Assembly (NCBI GenBank): GCA_964462985.1
Contig: CAYXAA010000031.1
Coordinates: forward strand, 1-52,396
From: CAYXAA01 sp964462985
Lineage (GTDB): Bacteria; Pseudomonadota; Alphaproteobacteria; Rhizobiales; Stappiaceae
DNA: 52,396 nt
Reading direction: 5' to 3'
In this document: in pieces, positions 26,103 to 34,173 of the stretch
Layout: each line of letters opens with the position of its first letter
How positions within the stretch are numbered: position 1 is the first letter of the stretch
Notes under the pieces: generated by a model
Databases searched by the model: none
Told to the model about the DNA's origin: nothing
What the model saw: only the letters and a program-made list of their open reading frames with translations
Position numbers and translations under genes: made by a program

Positions 26103-26468
26103 CTACGATCTTTGGCGCCCGGCTGACGAGGAGACGGCCGCAAGCATTTCAAGGTTGGCTGCCCCCTCGGCAGCAGTCGCTGCGATGACGCGGAAAGCAT
26201 CGGCCAGGGCGGCAAGATCCTCGGCCGTCAGGGCAGCATCGCCCCCGGCCTCGAGGTCATCGAGATAGCGGCAATAGGCGATGAGCTTGCGTGCCCGCTC
26301 CCGAGCGCCATCAAGCAGGCGTCGTCGAGTCCGGCGTGCCTCGAACTCGGCAAAGACAGCAACCGTGCGCTCTACCTCTTCCTGGCAGGCACACGGAAGT
26401 CCCATCTCGTGCAGGACATGCGACAGGCGCTCGAGAAGCGGCGCGTCGAGTCCGAAACTCTCCACCAT
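26103..26468 (-). CDS. hypothetical protein co-encoded with nirK-nirV
   Basis: A 121-aa, largely helical, soluble protein with no signal peptide. It starts seven bases after the nirV stop, so it belongs to the nirK-nirV unit. The sequence has heptad-like alternation (LERLSHVLHEMGLPCACQEEVERTVAVF) with a Cys-Ala-Cys pair, then an Arg-rich stretch (FEARRTRRRLLDGARERARKL) and an Ala-rich helical end. I do not recognise the family. Its position suggests a role in NirK maturation, copper handling or regulation, but that is inference. Confidence 0.65.
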   Translation of the reverse strand: MVESFGLDAPLLERLSHVLHEMGLPCACQEEVERTVAVFAEFEARRTRRRLLDGARERARKLIAYCRYLDDLEAGGDAALTAEDLAALADAFRVIAATAAEGAANLEMLAAVSSSAGRQRS

Positions 26469-26475
26469 GGCGAGG

Positions 26476-27318
26476 TCAGAACCCGAGCCAGTCGATCATG
26501 CCGCCGACGAAGCCGGCGTGTTCGCGAACGAGGCGGATGCCGAGGTTCGCGGGCGGGATGCCGACCGAGCAGGCGCCGGCCTTGGGATCGCGGAAGAAGC
26601 TGGTCATATAGGCACGGTGGGCGCCCTCGGCGATCCGGATGCCGCAATTCTCGTGTGAGGAGGTCTCCCCGGTTTCCGGGTCGACGCGGTGCCGGACATA
26701 GCAGGTGGTTGTCCAGTCCCAGATGTTGCCGCTGAGGTCGAGCACGCCATACTCGTTCTCGCCGAAGCTTCCGATCGGTTTCGGCGCAGGGCTGAGCGTG
26801 TCGTCCTGACGTGCGGACTCCGCTTCGTAGAGGGCGATCCAGCGCCGGGCCGGGTTAGAGGGATCGCTCACCTCGGTGTAGGCGTCGTCGTGATAGCGGG
26901 ATCCTGCGGCCAGCGCCCATTCCCGGTCGGTCGGCAGGCGCCAGCGCTGGCCTGTCTTGCGCGACAGCCAGTTGGCGAATTCGGTGGCGTCATTCCAGTT
27001 GACGCCGACCACCGGCAGCGCCGCCTCGCCGTTGCCGGCAAGTGGCATGCAAGCACGGTCGTCGACGCAGGCCTGGTATTCGCCGCGGGTAACGTGGCGC
27101 TTCATGATGTCAAACGGGCGTTCGACGCGGATCGTCGTAAGCGGTCCGTTGACGGGGACCGTGCCGCGGAGGAATTCGCCGGGTTCGCGATAGTCGATCT
27201 CCGACCTTTCAATGCGGACGACGTCGTCCGCACCCGGAAGGGCTGCGACCGGACCGGACCCGAGAACAAGTGTTGCAATGAAAACGGCACGCAATGCGGA
27301 AGGGACAGGATCGCACAT
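26476..27318 (-). CDS. nirV: NirV, formylglycine-generating-enzyme-like protein
   Basis: NirV accompanies nirK in many denitrifiers; its precise role is unsettled. The 280-aa precursor has a signal peptide (SALRAVFIATLVLGSGPVAALP) and one SUMF1/FGE-sulfatase domain: FDIMKRHVTRGEYQACV, PVVGVNWNDATEFANWLSRKTG, RLPTDREWALAAGS, NEYGVLDLSGNIWDWT, and a late GIPPANLGIRLV. ATG at 27318 begins directly before the signal peptide; the upstream frame extension is non-coding. The nirK stop is 56 bases upstream. Cysteines of true FGE are not obvious here, so enzymatic activity is doubtful. Confidence 0.9.
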   Translation of the reverse strand: MCDPVPSALRAVFIATLVLGSGPVAALPGADDVVRIERSEIDYREPGEFLRGTVPVNGPLTTIRVERPFDIMKRHVTRGEYQACVDDRACMPLAGNGEAALPVVGVNWNDATEFANWLSRKTGQRWRLPTDREWALAAGSRYHDDAYTEVSDPSNPARRWIALYEAESARQDDTLSPAPKPIGSFGENEYGVLDLSGNIWDWTTTCYVRHRVDPETGETSSHENCGIRIAEGAHRAYMTSFFRDPKAGACSVGIPPANLGIRLVREHAGFVGGMIDWLGF

Positions 27319-27374
27319 GATCTGGCGCTCCGAAGAAGAGACGGCCCGCCGGTGGGGCGGGCCGCCAAACTCCG

Positions 27375-28496
27375 TTACTGGCCGGCGATCGGCGCCGGCG
27401 CGCTGACCTGCATCATCAGGTCGTTGTTCCACTCGCCGTCGACCTTGACGTGGGCCGTGGCGCCCAGCTCAGCGGCCTCGATAAGGTTGTGGTTCACGTA
27501 GGCGTAGATGCCCGGCTGCAGGAACGTGTAGACAGCCGCTGCCGCGCTGCCACCGCGCACGAACCAGGTCTCAAGGTCCTTCTCAGGTGGGTTGTGGAAC
27601 TTGCCGGTCTCCCAGACCCAGTCGCCGTGACCGCCGATCAGGTGTGGCCGGGTATCCCGATTGGCGCTCGAGTGGATGAACAGCACCGTCTCGCCGACCT
27701 TTGCCGTCATGGCGTTGTCGCCGGTCAGCGCCCCTTTGGCGCCGTTGAAGACAACGTGGGTCGGGATCAGGCCCCTCATGACGTCGAGCGTGTCGGCGTA
27801 GGACTCGCCAACGCTCTCGTAGGTCTTGTAGTTGCCGTCCTCATCCTTGGGGATGTAGAGGTCGAACTCGCCGATTGTGTAGGCCTTGTCGTACCGAACC
27901 GGGTTTCCGGCATCGTCCTTGAGGCCGTCACGCGGCAGCACCATCAGGGTACCGCTCATGCCGCTGACGACGTGCCAGGGCACCATGCCTTCGGGAGCGC
28001 AGTGATACACAAAGGTGCCGGCACGGGTCGCCTTGAAGCGGATGGTTGCCTGCTCACCGGGATTGACCAGTGTCAGCTGGGCACCGCCAAGCGCGCCGGT
28101 CGCCGCGTGAAAGTCGATGTTGTGCGGCATTGAATTGCTTTCGGGATTGACCAGCGTGAATTCAACGTAGTCCCCCTCATGGACAACCATGGTCGGGCCG
28201 GGCATGGAACCGTTGAACGTCATTGCCTGGAAGGTGGTGCCCTCATCGTCGACAACGATCGTTTTCTCCTCGATCGTCATCGTGAACTGCACTACCTTTT
28301 CCGGACCAACGGCGACCTGTTCGTGCTGCATGACTGCAGGAGGAGGAAGGAGCTTGGCGTGGACCCGCTCCAGGTTGGCGGCAAGATCGGGGCCGTCGGA
28401 GGCGCCGAAGATCGGGCTTTCGTCTGCCAGCGCCGGCGTCGCCGCCACCAGGGCGGCAAGGGCAACGCCAATCAGTGTTGTGCGGCGGGTGAACAT
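27375..28496 (-). CDS. nirK: copper-containing nitrite reductase NirK
   Basis: Reduces nitrite to nitric oxide in the periplasm, the defining step of denitrification. The 373-aa precursor has a Tat-like signal (FTRRTTLIGVALAALVAATPALA). All copper sites are present: MPHNIDFHAATG (type 1 His, catalytic Asp, type 2 His), YHCAPEGMVPWHVVSGMSG (type 2 His, type 1 Cys, His and Met), GGHGDWVW (catalytic His), and VNHNLIEA (type 2 His). This is the two-domain class I form. A TTGC-N6-GCAA box at 28568-28581 lies 72 bases upstream of the ATG. No nitric oxide reductase gene is in the window. Confidence 0.97.
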   Translation of the reverse strand: MFTRRTTLIGVALAALVAATPALADESPIFGASDGPDLAANLERVHAKLLPPPAVMQHEQVAVGPEKVVQFTMTIEEKTIVVDDEGTTFQAMTFNGSMPGPTMVVHEGDYVEFTLVNPESNSMPHNIDFHAATGALGGAQLTLVNPGEQATIRFKATRAGTFVYHCAPEGMVPWHVVSGMSGTLMVLPRDGLKDDAGNPVRYDKAYTIGEFDLYIPKDEDGNYKTYESVGESYADTLDVMRGLIPTHVVFNGAKGALTGDNAMTAKVGETVLFIHSSANRDTRPHLIGGHGDWVWETGKFHNPPEKDLETWFVRGGSAAAAVYTFLQPGIYAYVNHNLIEAAELGATAHVKVDGEWNNDLMMQVSAPAPIAGQ

Positions 28497-28567
28497 GGGA
28501 TCGTTCCTTTCCAAGTCGTCGTTTGCTTCCGACGGCATGATTGAACACCCTTTCCCGAATGCGCTTT

Positions 28568-28581
28568 TTGCGAAAAGGCAA
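28568..28581. promoter_or_regulatory. FNR/NnrR-type box between nirK and nnrR
   Basis: TTGCGAAAAGGCAA has TTGC and GCAA half-sites around six bases. It lies 72 bases from the nirK start and 69 bases from the preferred nnrR start, so one protein dimer could control both. Confidence 0.7.
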
Positions 28582-28649
28582 AGAAGAACCTTCGATAGGA
28601 CCGGCCGATCTGCGACAAAATGGCCAATTTCGGGGAGTGGAGACACGGG

Positions 28650-29351
28650 ATGCCGGCAGCACGTCTTGATCGTTCGTTGATCAGAGACCTCAGTATCTTT
28701 CAGTCGATGTCGGACGAGGACCTCGACGCCATCCTGGCGTTGGCGTCGGTGCGGCGGGTTCCCGATGGAACGGCAATCTTCGAGCAGGGCGCGGAGGCGA
28801 CCGAATTCTTCACATTGCTTCACGGCCGGCTCAAGGTGGTGCAAACGACGCAGGACGGTCAACAGGTGGTTGTGCGCCACGTCAGCCCGGGCGAAATCTT
28901 CGGCATCGCCCGCGCCATGCGCCGGACGGATTATCCGGCCACTGCGATCGCCGTGGTTGACAGCCTGGCGCTCGCCTGGCCGTCAAGTCAGTGGGACGCC
29001 TTCATCGCCCGAAGCCCGGTCCTGGCGATGAATGCGCTTCAGACCGTCGGGCAGCGTCTTCAGGACGCCCACACGCGCATTCGCGAGCTGTCGACCGAGG
29101 AGGTCGAGCGCCGGGTCGCCCATGCCATCCTGCGGCTCGTCCACCAGGCCGGCAAGAAGACCGAGGAAGGCATCCTGATTGATTTTCCGGTCACGCGGCA
29201 GGACATTGCCGAGATGACCGGCACCACGCTTCACACGGTGAGCCGTGTCATGACAGCGTGGGAAGCCAAGGGTCTCGTCGCCAGTGCCCGAAAAAAGGTG
29301 GTCGTGCGCGACGCTCACAAGCTCTACGTTCTCGCCGAAAGGCCCGAGTGA
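28650..29351 (+). CDS. nnrR: Crp/Fnr-family nitric-oxide-responsive regulator NnrR
   Basis: Probably activates nir, nor and related genes when NO is present. The 233-aa protein has an N-terminal cyclic-nucleotide-binding-like fold (IFQSMSDEDLDAILAL, FEQGAEATEFFTLLHGRLKVV, VSPGEIFGIARAM) and a C-terminal HTH (ITRQDIAEM-like VTRQDIAEMTGTTLHTVSRVMTAWE). No FNR-type N-terminal cysteine cluster is present, which fits the NnrR/DNR group. ATG 28650 has GGAG nine bases upstream; ATG 28620 has none. It is divergent from nirK, as in rhizobia. Confidence 0.9.
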   Translation: MPAARLDRSLIRDLSIFQSMSDEDLDAILALASVRRVPDGTAIFEQGAEATEFFTLLHGRLKVVQTTQDGQQVVVRHVSPGEIFGIARAMRRTDYPATAIAVVDSLALAWPSSQWDAFIARSPVLAMNALQTVGQRLQDAHTRIRELSTEEVERRVAHAILRLVHQAGKKTEEGILIDFPVTRQDIAEMTGTTLHTVSRVMTAWEAKGLVASARKKVVVRDAHKLYVLAERPE

Positions 29352-29492
29352 CGCCTGATGATCTGCAACGGGGCTGGCGCCAATCGGGACCGGCGGCGGC
29401 TCCTGAGCCAAGGGGGGCGGCGTGCCGGGCCGAGGCTCGAAGATGGGGCAACAGGGTGAGTTGAACGGCGGCAACGGTGTTCGAGCGCGCGC

Positions 29493-29771
29493 CTAGCGCC
29501 GACGGAGCGCCGTTGGCAGCGGTCTTGCGCCAAAGTCGATCAATGAACGGCGCAGTGGCCGACCGGAGCGGTCGGTGATCACCGTCAGTCGGGCGTTGCG
29601 GTAAAAGAAGACAAGCTGCCACGTGCCTTCGTCCGCACCGATTCCGCGATAGGCACGGCTTGTGATTGCGCCGGCACGAAGCTCCTCCTGGACGAGCGTG
29701 GGATCAATGCCGAAGCCCTCGGCAAGAACCTCGGCATCGATCTCGATATCCTGCGGCGCAGCGTTCGTCAT
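29493..29771 (-). CDS. DUF6522 family protein
   Basis: A 92-aa soluble protein with DIEIDAEVLAEGFGIDPTLVQEELRAG, GIGADEGTWQLVFFYRNARLTVITDRSG and RRSLIDFG, the usual content of the small DUF6522 family that is often encoded with denitrification regulators. It starts four bases after the stop of the DUF1858 gene and ends convergently with nnrR, 141 bases away. Function is unknown. Co-transcription with the DUF1858 gene places it downstream of the box at 30051-30064. Confidence 0.75.
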   Translation of the reverse strand: MTNAAPQDIEIDAEVLAEGFGIDPTLVQEELRAGAITSRAYRGIGADEGTWQLVFFYRNARLTVITDRSGRPLRRSLIDFGARPLPTALRRR

Positions 29772-29775
29772 ACCG

Positions 29776-29997
29776 TCATTCCCTGCGTCGGATCGCCGCG
29801 TTTACCTCGTCGAGAAACTCGGCGATGGGAATGTTGTGCTCCCGGCACGCTTCGCGCACATCGTGGATTCGGGCGACGGGGCAGCCGACGCACATCATTT
29901 TGCGACGGATGAAGATCGGAATCGTCTCCTTGTAGGTTCTCATCAGGTCGTCGAGCACCGTTTCGGCGGTGATCGGGATCAGGGCCATGCGTGCCAT
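29776..29997 (-). CDS. DUF1858 domain protein (ScdA N-terminal-like)
   Basis: A 73-aa protein: ITAETVLDDLMRTYKETIPIFIRRKMMCVGCPVARIHDVREACREHNI covers nearly the entire DUF1858 domain, with the CxxC pair in MCVGCP. The domain occurs at the N terminus of ScdA/YtfE/Ric di-iron repair proteins and as stand-alone proteins near denitrification genes. ATG 29997 has AAGGAG seven bases upstream, which makes the longer frame (to 30102) unnecessary. Probably involved in NO stress or Fe-S handling; this is inference from domain and context. Confidence 0.85.
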   Translation of the reverse strand: MARMALIPITAETVLDDLMRTYKETIPIFIRRKMMCVGCPVARIHDVREACREHNIPIAEFLDEVNAAIRRRE

Positions 29998-30050
29998 GGT
30001 GGAGCTCCTTGCGCTATCGGGCAAGGTAGGCCCTGCCCATTGTTCGCTCT

Positions 30051-30064
30051 TTGCTCCGGCGCAA
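30051..30064. promoter_or_regulatory. FNR/NnrR-type box between DUF1858 and DUF2249 genes
   Basis: TTGCTCCGGCGCAA has perfect TTGC/GCAA half-sites six bases apart. It lies 54 bases from the minus-strand DUF1858 start and 58 bases from the plus-strand DUF2249 start. Confidence 0.7.
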
Positions 30065-30121
30065 CGAACGCAGCGATGGCACCGTCTAAGGATCTCCTGC
30101 AATCCACATCAGGAGAGTTCC

Positions 30122-30358
30122 ATGAGTGCGCTGACCCCCAATGTCATCGATGTCCGCGAAATTCCGCGATCGCAGCGTCATTCCACCATTTTGTCCCTGT
30201 TCGATCGCCTTGCCCCCGGTGAGGCCTTCGATCTCGTCAACGATCACGATCCGGTCGGGCTGCTCTACCAGTTCACCATGCTGATGCCGGGTGCCTTCAG
30301 CTGGGAGTATCTGGTGCAGGGGCCGGAGGAATGGCGGGTCCGCATCGGCCGGAACTGA
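30122..30358 (+). CDS. DUF2249 domain protein
   Basis: A 78-aa single-domain protein with VIDVREIPRSQRHSTILSLFDRLAPGEAFDLVNDHDPVGLLYQF and a C-terminal FSWEYLVQGPEEWRVRIGR, the DUF2249 core. The domain is found in TusA-like folds and is common next to NnrS and NO-related genes. AGGAG lies just upstream of the ATG. A 91-base gap separates it from nnrS on the same strand. Molecular function is unknown. Confidence 0.88.
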   Translation: MSALTPNVIDVREIPRSQRHSTILSLFDRLAPGEAFDLVNDHDPVGLLYQFTMLMPGAFSWEYLVQGPEEWRVRIGRN

Positions 30359-30449
30359 AGGCTCGGCCAACACCAAAATTGCGCGGCATCCGAGCCACCG
30401 GATCGTCCAGGACACGTTCGGGCGCCGTGAAGTCCGAGACAATCCACCC

Positions 30450-31631
30450 ATGACCACCTCCCCCTCGCTTGCCGCAACCCGCGCCCGGAGCGACGCCGGC
30501 TGGCTGTTTGCGGCCCCATTCCGTCCGCTGTTCGTCGGCGCCGCGCTTCTTGCCGCGCTCACCGTCCCGATCTGGATCTGGCTTTATATCTCTGGCGTTG
30601 CAGAGGTGGCCGGGATGTCGGCGCTTGCGTGGCATTCCCATGAGATGGTGTTTGGATTCCTGCCCGCGGTCATGGCCGGTTATCTGCTGTCGTCGACGCC
30701 AAACTGGTCCGGCCGGCTGCCGGCCTCAGGCAGGCCGCTCGCGCTCCTGTTCCTGCTCTGGCTCGCTGGCCGGATCGTTCCGCTCGTCGCCCCGAGCGGC
30801 GTCGGCCTTATCGTGGACCTGGCGTTTCCGCTCACGATCACCGCCGTCCTCTTTCGCGAGGCCTGTATCAAGGCACCCCGGCAGTCGCGCCATGGGCTGA
30901 TGCTGTTTCCACTTATCGCCGCCGCATCTGCGGCGCACAGGCTGCTTGCTGCGGATTTCGAAGCCGCGACGCTGCTGGCACGGATCGGCATTGCGATTGC
31001 CGTGCTTCTGATTTCGGCCGTCGGCGGCCGGCTGATCCCAAGCCTGACGCGTAACACACTTGCCGGCGCGGGCGCCGAGCGCATCCCCGAGCCCTATGGC
31101 CGGTTCGACACCTTCGTGCTCATGGCCGCTCCCGTCGGCCTCGTCTGTTGGGTTGTGATGCCGACGCATCCCGTGACGGCCGTGACAATGGGTCTGCTTG
31201 CCGCTCTGCAGTTGGTGCGGCTGGCGCGTTGGCGCGGCTGGCTGGTGCGGCGCTTCGACGTGCTCGCCCTGCATGCGGGCTATTTGTGGGTGGTTGTCGG
31301 GACGATCTTCGCCGTCCTCGCCGCAGAACCGCTCGAGTTCATTCCCCTGGATGCCGCCCTCCACGCCCTGACGGCGGGCGCGATCGGGACCATGACGATG
31401 GCGGTGATGGCACGGCTCAGCCTCACGCGCGGGGTGGGCCGGGGCGGCATCGAGCGAGCTTGTCAGGCGGGACTTGTCGCTGTCAGCCTCGGTGCCCTCG
31501 TTCGGGTCTTGGCACCGCTCCTTCCCAGCCTCCATCTGCCTTTGCTTGCGACCAGCGCCGTCCTCTGGTCCTGCGCCTGGTTACTCTTTTTGGTGGGGCA
31601 GGTCGGGGGAAAAAGGGCGATGGCGCGGTAG
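30450..31631 (+). CDS. nnrS: NnrS family haem-copper-type membrane protein
   Basis: NnrS proteins are multi-pass haem- and copper-containing membrane proteins that help cells tolerate nitric oxide. The 393-aa protein has about twelve hydrophobic segments. Family marks are FRPLFVGAALLAAL near the N terminus, WHSHEMVFGFLPAVMAGYLLSSTPNW (conserved His pair), GGRLIPSLTRN, and DALHAL-like LDAALHALTAGAIGTMTMAVMAR. ATG 30450 begins the homologous part; earlier in-frame starts lie inside the DUF2249 gene. It is the last plus-strand gene of the nitrite island. Confidence 0.93.
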   Translation: MTTSPSLAATRARSDAGWLFAAPFRPLFVGAALLAALTVPIWIWLYISGVAEVAGMSALAWHSHEMVFGFLPAVMAGYLLSSTPNWSGRLPASGRPLALLFLLWLAGRIVPLVAPSGVGLIVDLAFPLTITAVLFREACIKAPRQSRHGLMLFPLIAAASAAHRLLAADFEAATLLARIGIAIAVLLISAVGGRLIPSLTRNTLAGAGAERIPEPYGRFDTFVLMAAPVGLVCWVVMPTHPVTAVTMGLLAALQLVRLARWRGWLVRRFDVLALHAGYLWVVVGTIFAVLAAEPLEFIPLDAALHALTAGAIGTMTMAVMARLSLTRGVGRGGIERACQAGLVAVSLGALVRVLAPLLPSLHLPLLATSAVLWSCAWLLFLVGQVGGKRAMAR

Positions 31632-31744
31632 CGAACCGTTCAGCGATGTAAGCGTCGTTGTTGTCGCGTCCTGCCTGCGGCCGAGCGGCACATGCCATTT
31701 GATTGCAGACGCCGCGAAGGCGACGGGGTTGAACTCTGGAATGG

Positions 31745-31799
31745 CGGCCGGGCAGCAAGCGCTGCCCGGCCGGCCAATGCCGAGTGAGGCAAACTCGGC
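31745..31799. terminator. two tandem hairpins between convergent nnrS and MFS genes
   Basis: A 12-bp perfect stem (31745-31756 with 31761-31772, loop AAGC) is followed by a 7-bp stem GCCGAGT/ACTCGGC (31779-31785 with 31793-31799). They fill the space between two convergent stop codons. No T run is present, so strength as an intrinsic terminator is uncertain. Confidence 0.5.
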
Positions 31800-31806
31800 T
31801 GGTCCT

Positions 31807-33012
31807 TTAAGCCGGCTTGGGAACGGCGCGACTGGTGTCGACGCCGCCGAGTATGGTGGCGGCCGCGAGGAAGAGAACCATCCCGCTTGCCAGGAACACG
31901 GTTTCGATCCCGCTGACGTCGAGGACGAGGCCGCCCACGGCGGCACCGGTCGCGATGGCGAGATTGATGGCGGCAACCAAAAGACCGCCGGCGTTCTCCG
32001 CGTCATCTGCCGCCGAGTGGGCGATCCAGGCCGACCAGGCGACCGGCACCGTTCCGAAGGCGAGACCCCAGAGCGCGACCATCATCGCATCGACCACAAA
32101 CTCTCCGCCGAGGCCGGCGAGTAGAACGGCGATCGTGCCGATCACGAGCGGAGTGATTGCAAGCGTCAGGCGCAGCGACCGGGCGATCAGGACACCGCCG
32201 AGGTAGTTTCCGGCAAAATTGGCAATGCCGAAGGCCAGCAGCGTCGAAGAAACGCCCGCGACGCCGACCCCGGTGATCCCCTCCAGGAACGGCCGGATGT
32301 AGGTAAAAAGCGACATGTGACCGGTGAAGACCAGCAGGATCGCGATCATGGCGAGCGCGATGCGTCGACGGCTGATCAGTGCGATGAGTCTGCCGGCACT
32401 TGCGCGCTCGCGCGGCGGCATCGAGGGCAGGGTGGCGAACTGCACGACGAAAGCGAGTATTCCAAGCCCGGCCGCGCCGACGAACACGAAACGCCAGCCC
32501 CAGAGATCGCCGAGAAAGCTGCCAACCGGGGCAGCAAAGATCGTCGCTGCCGAGACACCGGAGACCACGATGGAAAGTGCTTTGGGCACGGTCTCCTCAG
32601 GCACCAGACGCATGACCGTTGCAGTCGACAGCGCCCAGAACCCACCGAGCGCGAAGCCGAGCAGGACGCGCCCCAGCAGCAGAAACATCAGGCTGGGGGC
32701 CGACGCAACCACCAGGTTGGACAAGACGAGGAGAGCAGAAAAGAACAGCAGGACGCTGCGGCGGTCGAACGAGCGCGACAGGCTCGCGATCGACAGACTG
32801 GCGAGAAGACCGACGACTGCCGTGGCGGTCACCGCTTGCCCGGCCATGCCTTCGGTAACGGCGAGGTCGGTCGCCATCGGCGTCAGCAGGCTGGCCGGCA
32901 GGAATTCAGCGCCAACGAGCCCGAACACACCGAGGCTCATCGAAAAGACAGCGGGCCACACCGGCGCGAGTGCAGGGCTCGTGCGGTGAGCCGCAGGGTT
33001 GGTACTATCCAT
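31807..33012 (-). CDS. MFS drug/sugar efflux transporter
   Basis: A 401-aa inner-membrane protein of the major facilitator superfamily, DHA1-like, with about twelve helices. Recognisable are the motif between helices 2 and 3 (SLSRSFDRRSVLLF), LGRVLLGFALGGFWALS in helix 4 and VSGVSAATIFAAPVGSFLGD in helix 5, close to the antiporter motif C. Relatives include NepI (nucleoside efflux) and arabinose-type exporters, but the substrate cannot be read. ATG 33012 was preferred to 33027 because GGGGA lies eight bases upstream. It is divergent from an AraC regulator 84 bases away, a common exporter-regulator pair. Confidence 0.9.
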   Translation of the reverse strand: MDSTNPAAHRTSPALAPVWPAVFSMSLGVFGLVGAEFLPASLLTPMATDLAVTEGMAGQAVTATAVVGLLASLSIASLSRSFDRRSVLLFFSALLVLSNLVVASAPSLMFLLLGRVLLGFALGGFWALSTATVMRLVPEETVPKALSIVVSGVSAATIFAAPVGSFLGDLWGWRFVFVGAAGLGILAFVVQFATLPSMPPRERASAGRLIALISRRRIALAMIAILLVFTGHMSLFTYIRPFLEGITGVGVAGVSSTLLAFGIANFAGNYLGGVLIARSLRLTLAITPLVIGTIAVLLAGLGGEFVVDAMMVALWGLAFGTVPVAWSAWIAHSAADDAENAGGLLVAAINLAIATGAAVGGLVLDVSGIETVFLASGMVLFLAAATILGGVDTSRAVPKPA

Positions 33013-33096
33013 TCCTGAGATCCCCATCGTTGGAGCGTAAAGTCGTCGTCTCCAGATGGGTGGCGTTTCAAGACGATCTATGTCAGTTTCTCCGGA

Positions 33097-34089
33097 ATGC
33101 TTGATCGAAACTCCGAAATTCCGGCTTCCGCTGAACCTGATCCCATCAGCGAATTGCTGATGGGCATGCGGCTTCGCGGGGCGAGCTACAGCAAGCTCAG
33201 TCTTTCGCCGCCATTCGGCGTCGGCTTTCCTGCTGACTCCGATGCCCGATTTCACTTCGTTGCCCGCGGCGAGGGGCTTATTCAGGTTGAAGGGGCGGGC
33301 AGGATTCCGATTTCCTGCGGCGATGCCATCCTCCTTCCCCGCGGCGACGCGCATGCTCTCACCTCGTCGGCAGGGGTGACGATCCGGGCGGTCGACAGCT
33401 TTGAGACCGTGCCGCTTTGCGAAGGAGTGTGCTCGCTTGAAGCCCGTGCGGAGAACACCTGTCGCACCAAGGACGTACTGATCTTCACCGGCCGGATGCA
33501 GTTCGAGCTCGACACGCTGCATCCTTTGGTGGCGCTGATGCCGCAGGTCATGTCAGTCCAGTCGCTGCTCGGCAGACAGCCCGAGATCAAACCGCTGCTC
33601 GCCGCGATGGAACGAGAGATGGCCGGAACCCGCGCCGGGGCGGCCGGAATCCTCGCGCGGCTGGCCGACGTCGTCGCGGCCTCCATCGTGCGGGGCTGGG
33701 TCGAGGCCGGCTGCGATCAGGCGACTGGCTGGGTCGAGGCGCTGCGTGACCGGCGGCTCGGGCGGGTGCTGTCGGCGTTGCACCGCGACCCTGGCCGCGA
33801 CTGGAGCGTGGCGGAGATGGCGGCGTTGATGGGAAGCTCCCGATCCGTCTTTGCGGAGCGGTTCGCCGCGGCCATCGGCATGACACCCCTTCGCTATGTC
33901 GCGGCGTTAAGGATGCGGCTCGCCACGCAGTGGATCGGACGCGATCGGGTGCCGATCGATCAGGTCGCCCGCCGTCTCGGCTACAATTCCCAGGCGGCTT
34001 TCAGCCGGGCTTACAAACGGGTCATGGGCTACCCGCCCGGTCGCGCCCGAACGCCGCGGTCGGCCGCGGAGGGGGCCAGGGAGAGCTAA
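33097..34089 (+). CDS. AraC-family transcriptional regulator with cupin domain
   Basis: A 330-aa regulator. The N-terminal cupin_6 domain (about 20-200) includes FHFVARGEGLIQVEG, CGDAILLPRGDAHAL and the later LHPLVALMPQVM; the C-terminal AraC/XylS HTH pair (about 225-320) shows WSVAEMAALMGSSRSVFAERFAAAIGMTPLRYV and IDQVARRLGYNSQAAFSRAYKRVMGYPP. This class usually senses a small ligand and controls an adjacent MFS exporter, here the divergent gene. The start ATG has GGA directly upstream, so the ribosome site is weak. The inducer is unknown. Confidence 0.92.
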   Translation: MLDRNSEIPASAEPDPISELLMGMRLRGASYSKLSLSPPFGVGFPADSDARFHFVARGEGLIQVEGAGRIPISCGDAILLPRGDAHALTSSAGVTIRAVDSFETVPLCEGVCSLEARAENTCRTKDVLIFTGRMQFELDTLHPLVALMPQVMSVQSLLGRQPEIKPLLAAMEREMAGTRAGAAGILARLADVVAASIVRGWVEAGCDQATGWVEALRDRRLGRVLSALHRDPGRDWSVAEMAALMGSSRSVFAERFAAAIGMTPLRYVAALRMRLATQWIGRDRVPIDQVARRLGYNSQAAFSRAYKRVMGYPPGRARTPRSAAEGARES

Positions 34090-34173
34090 GCTGATCCGCC
34101 GGAGGCTCAAATGCCCATTCGCAGGTCGGCTCTGCCGCCGTCAGGCAATGCCCTTCGCGTTCAGGCAGTCCCG

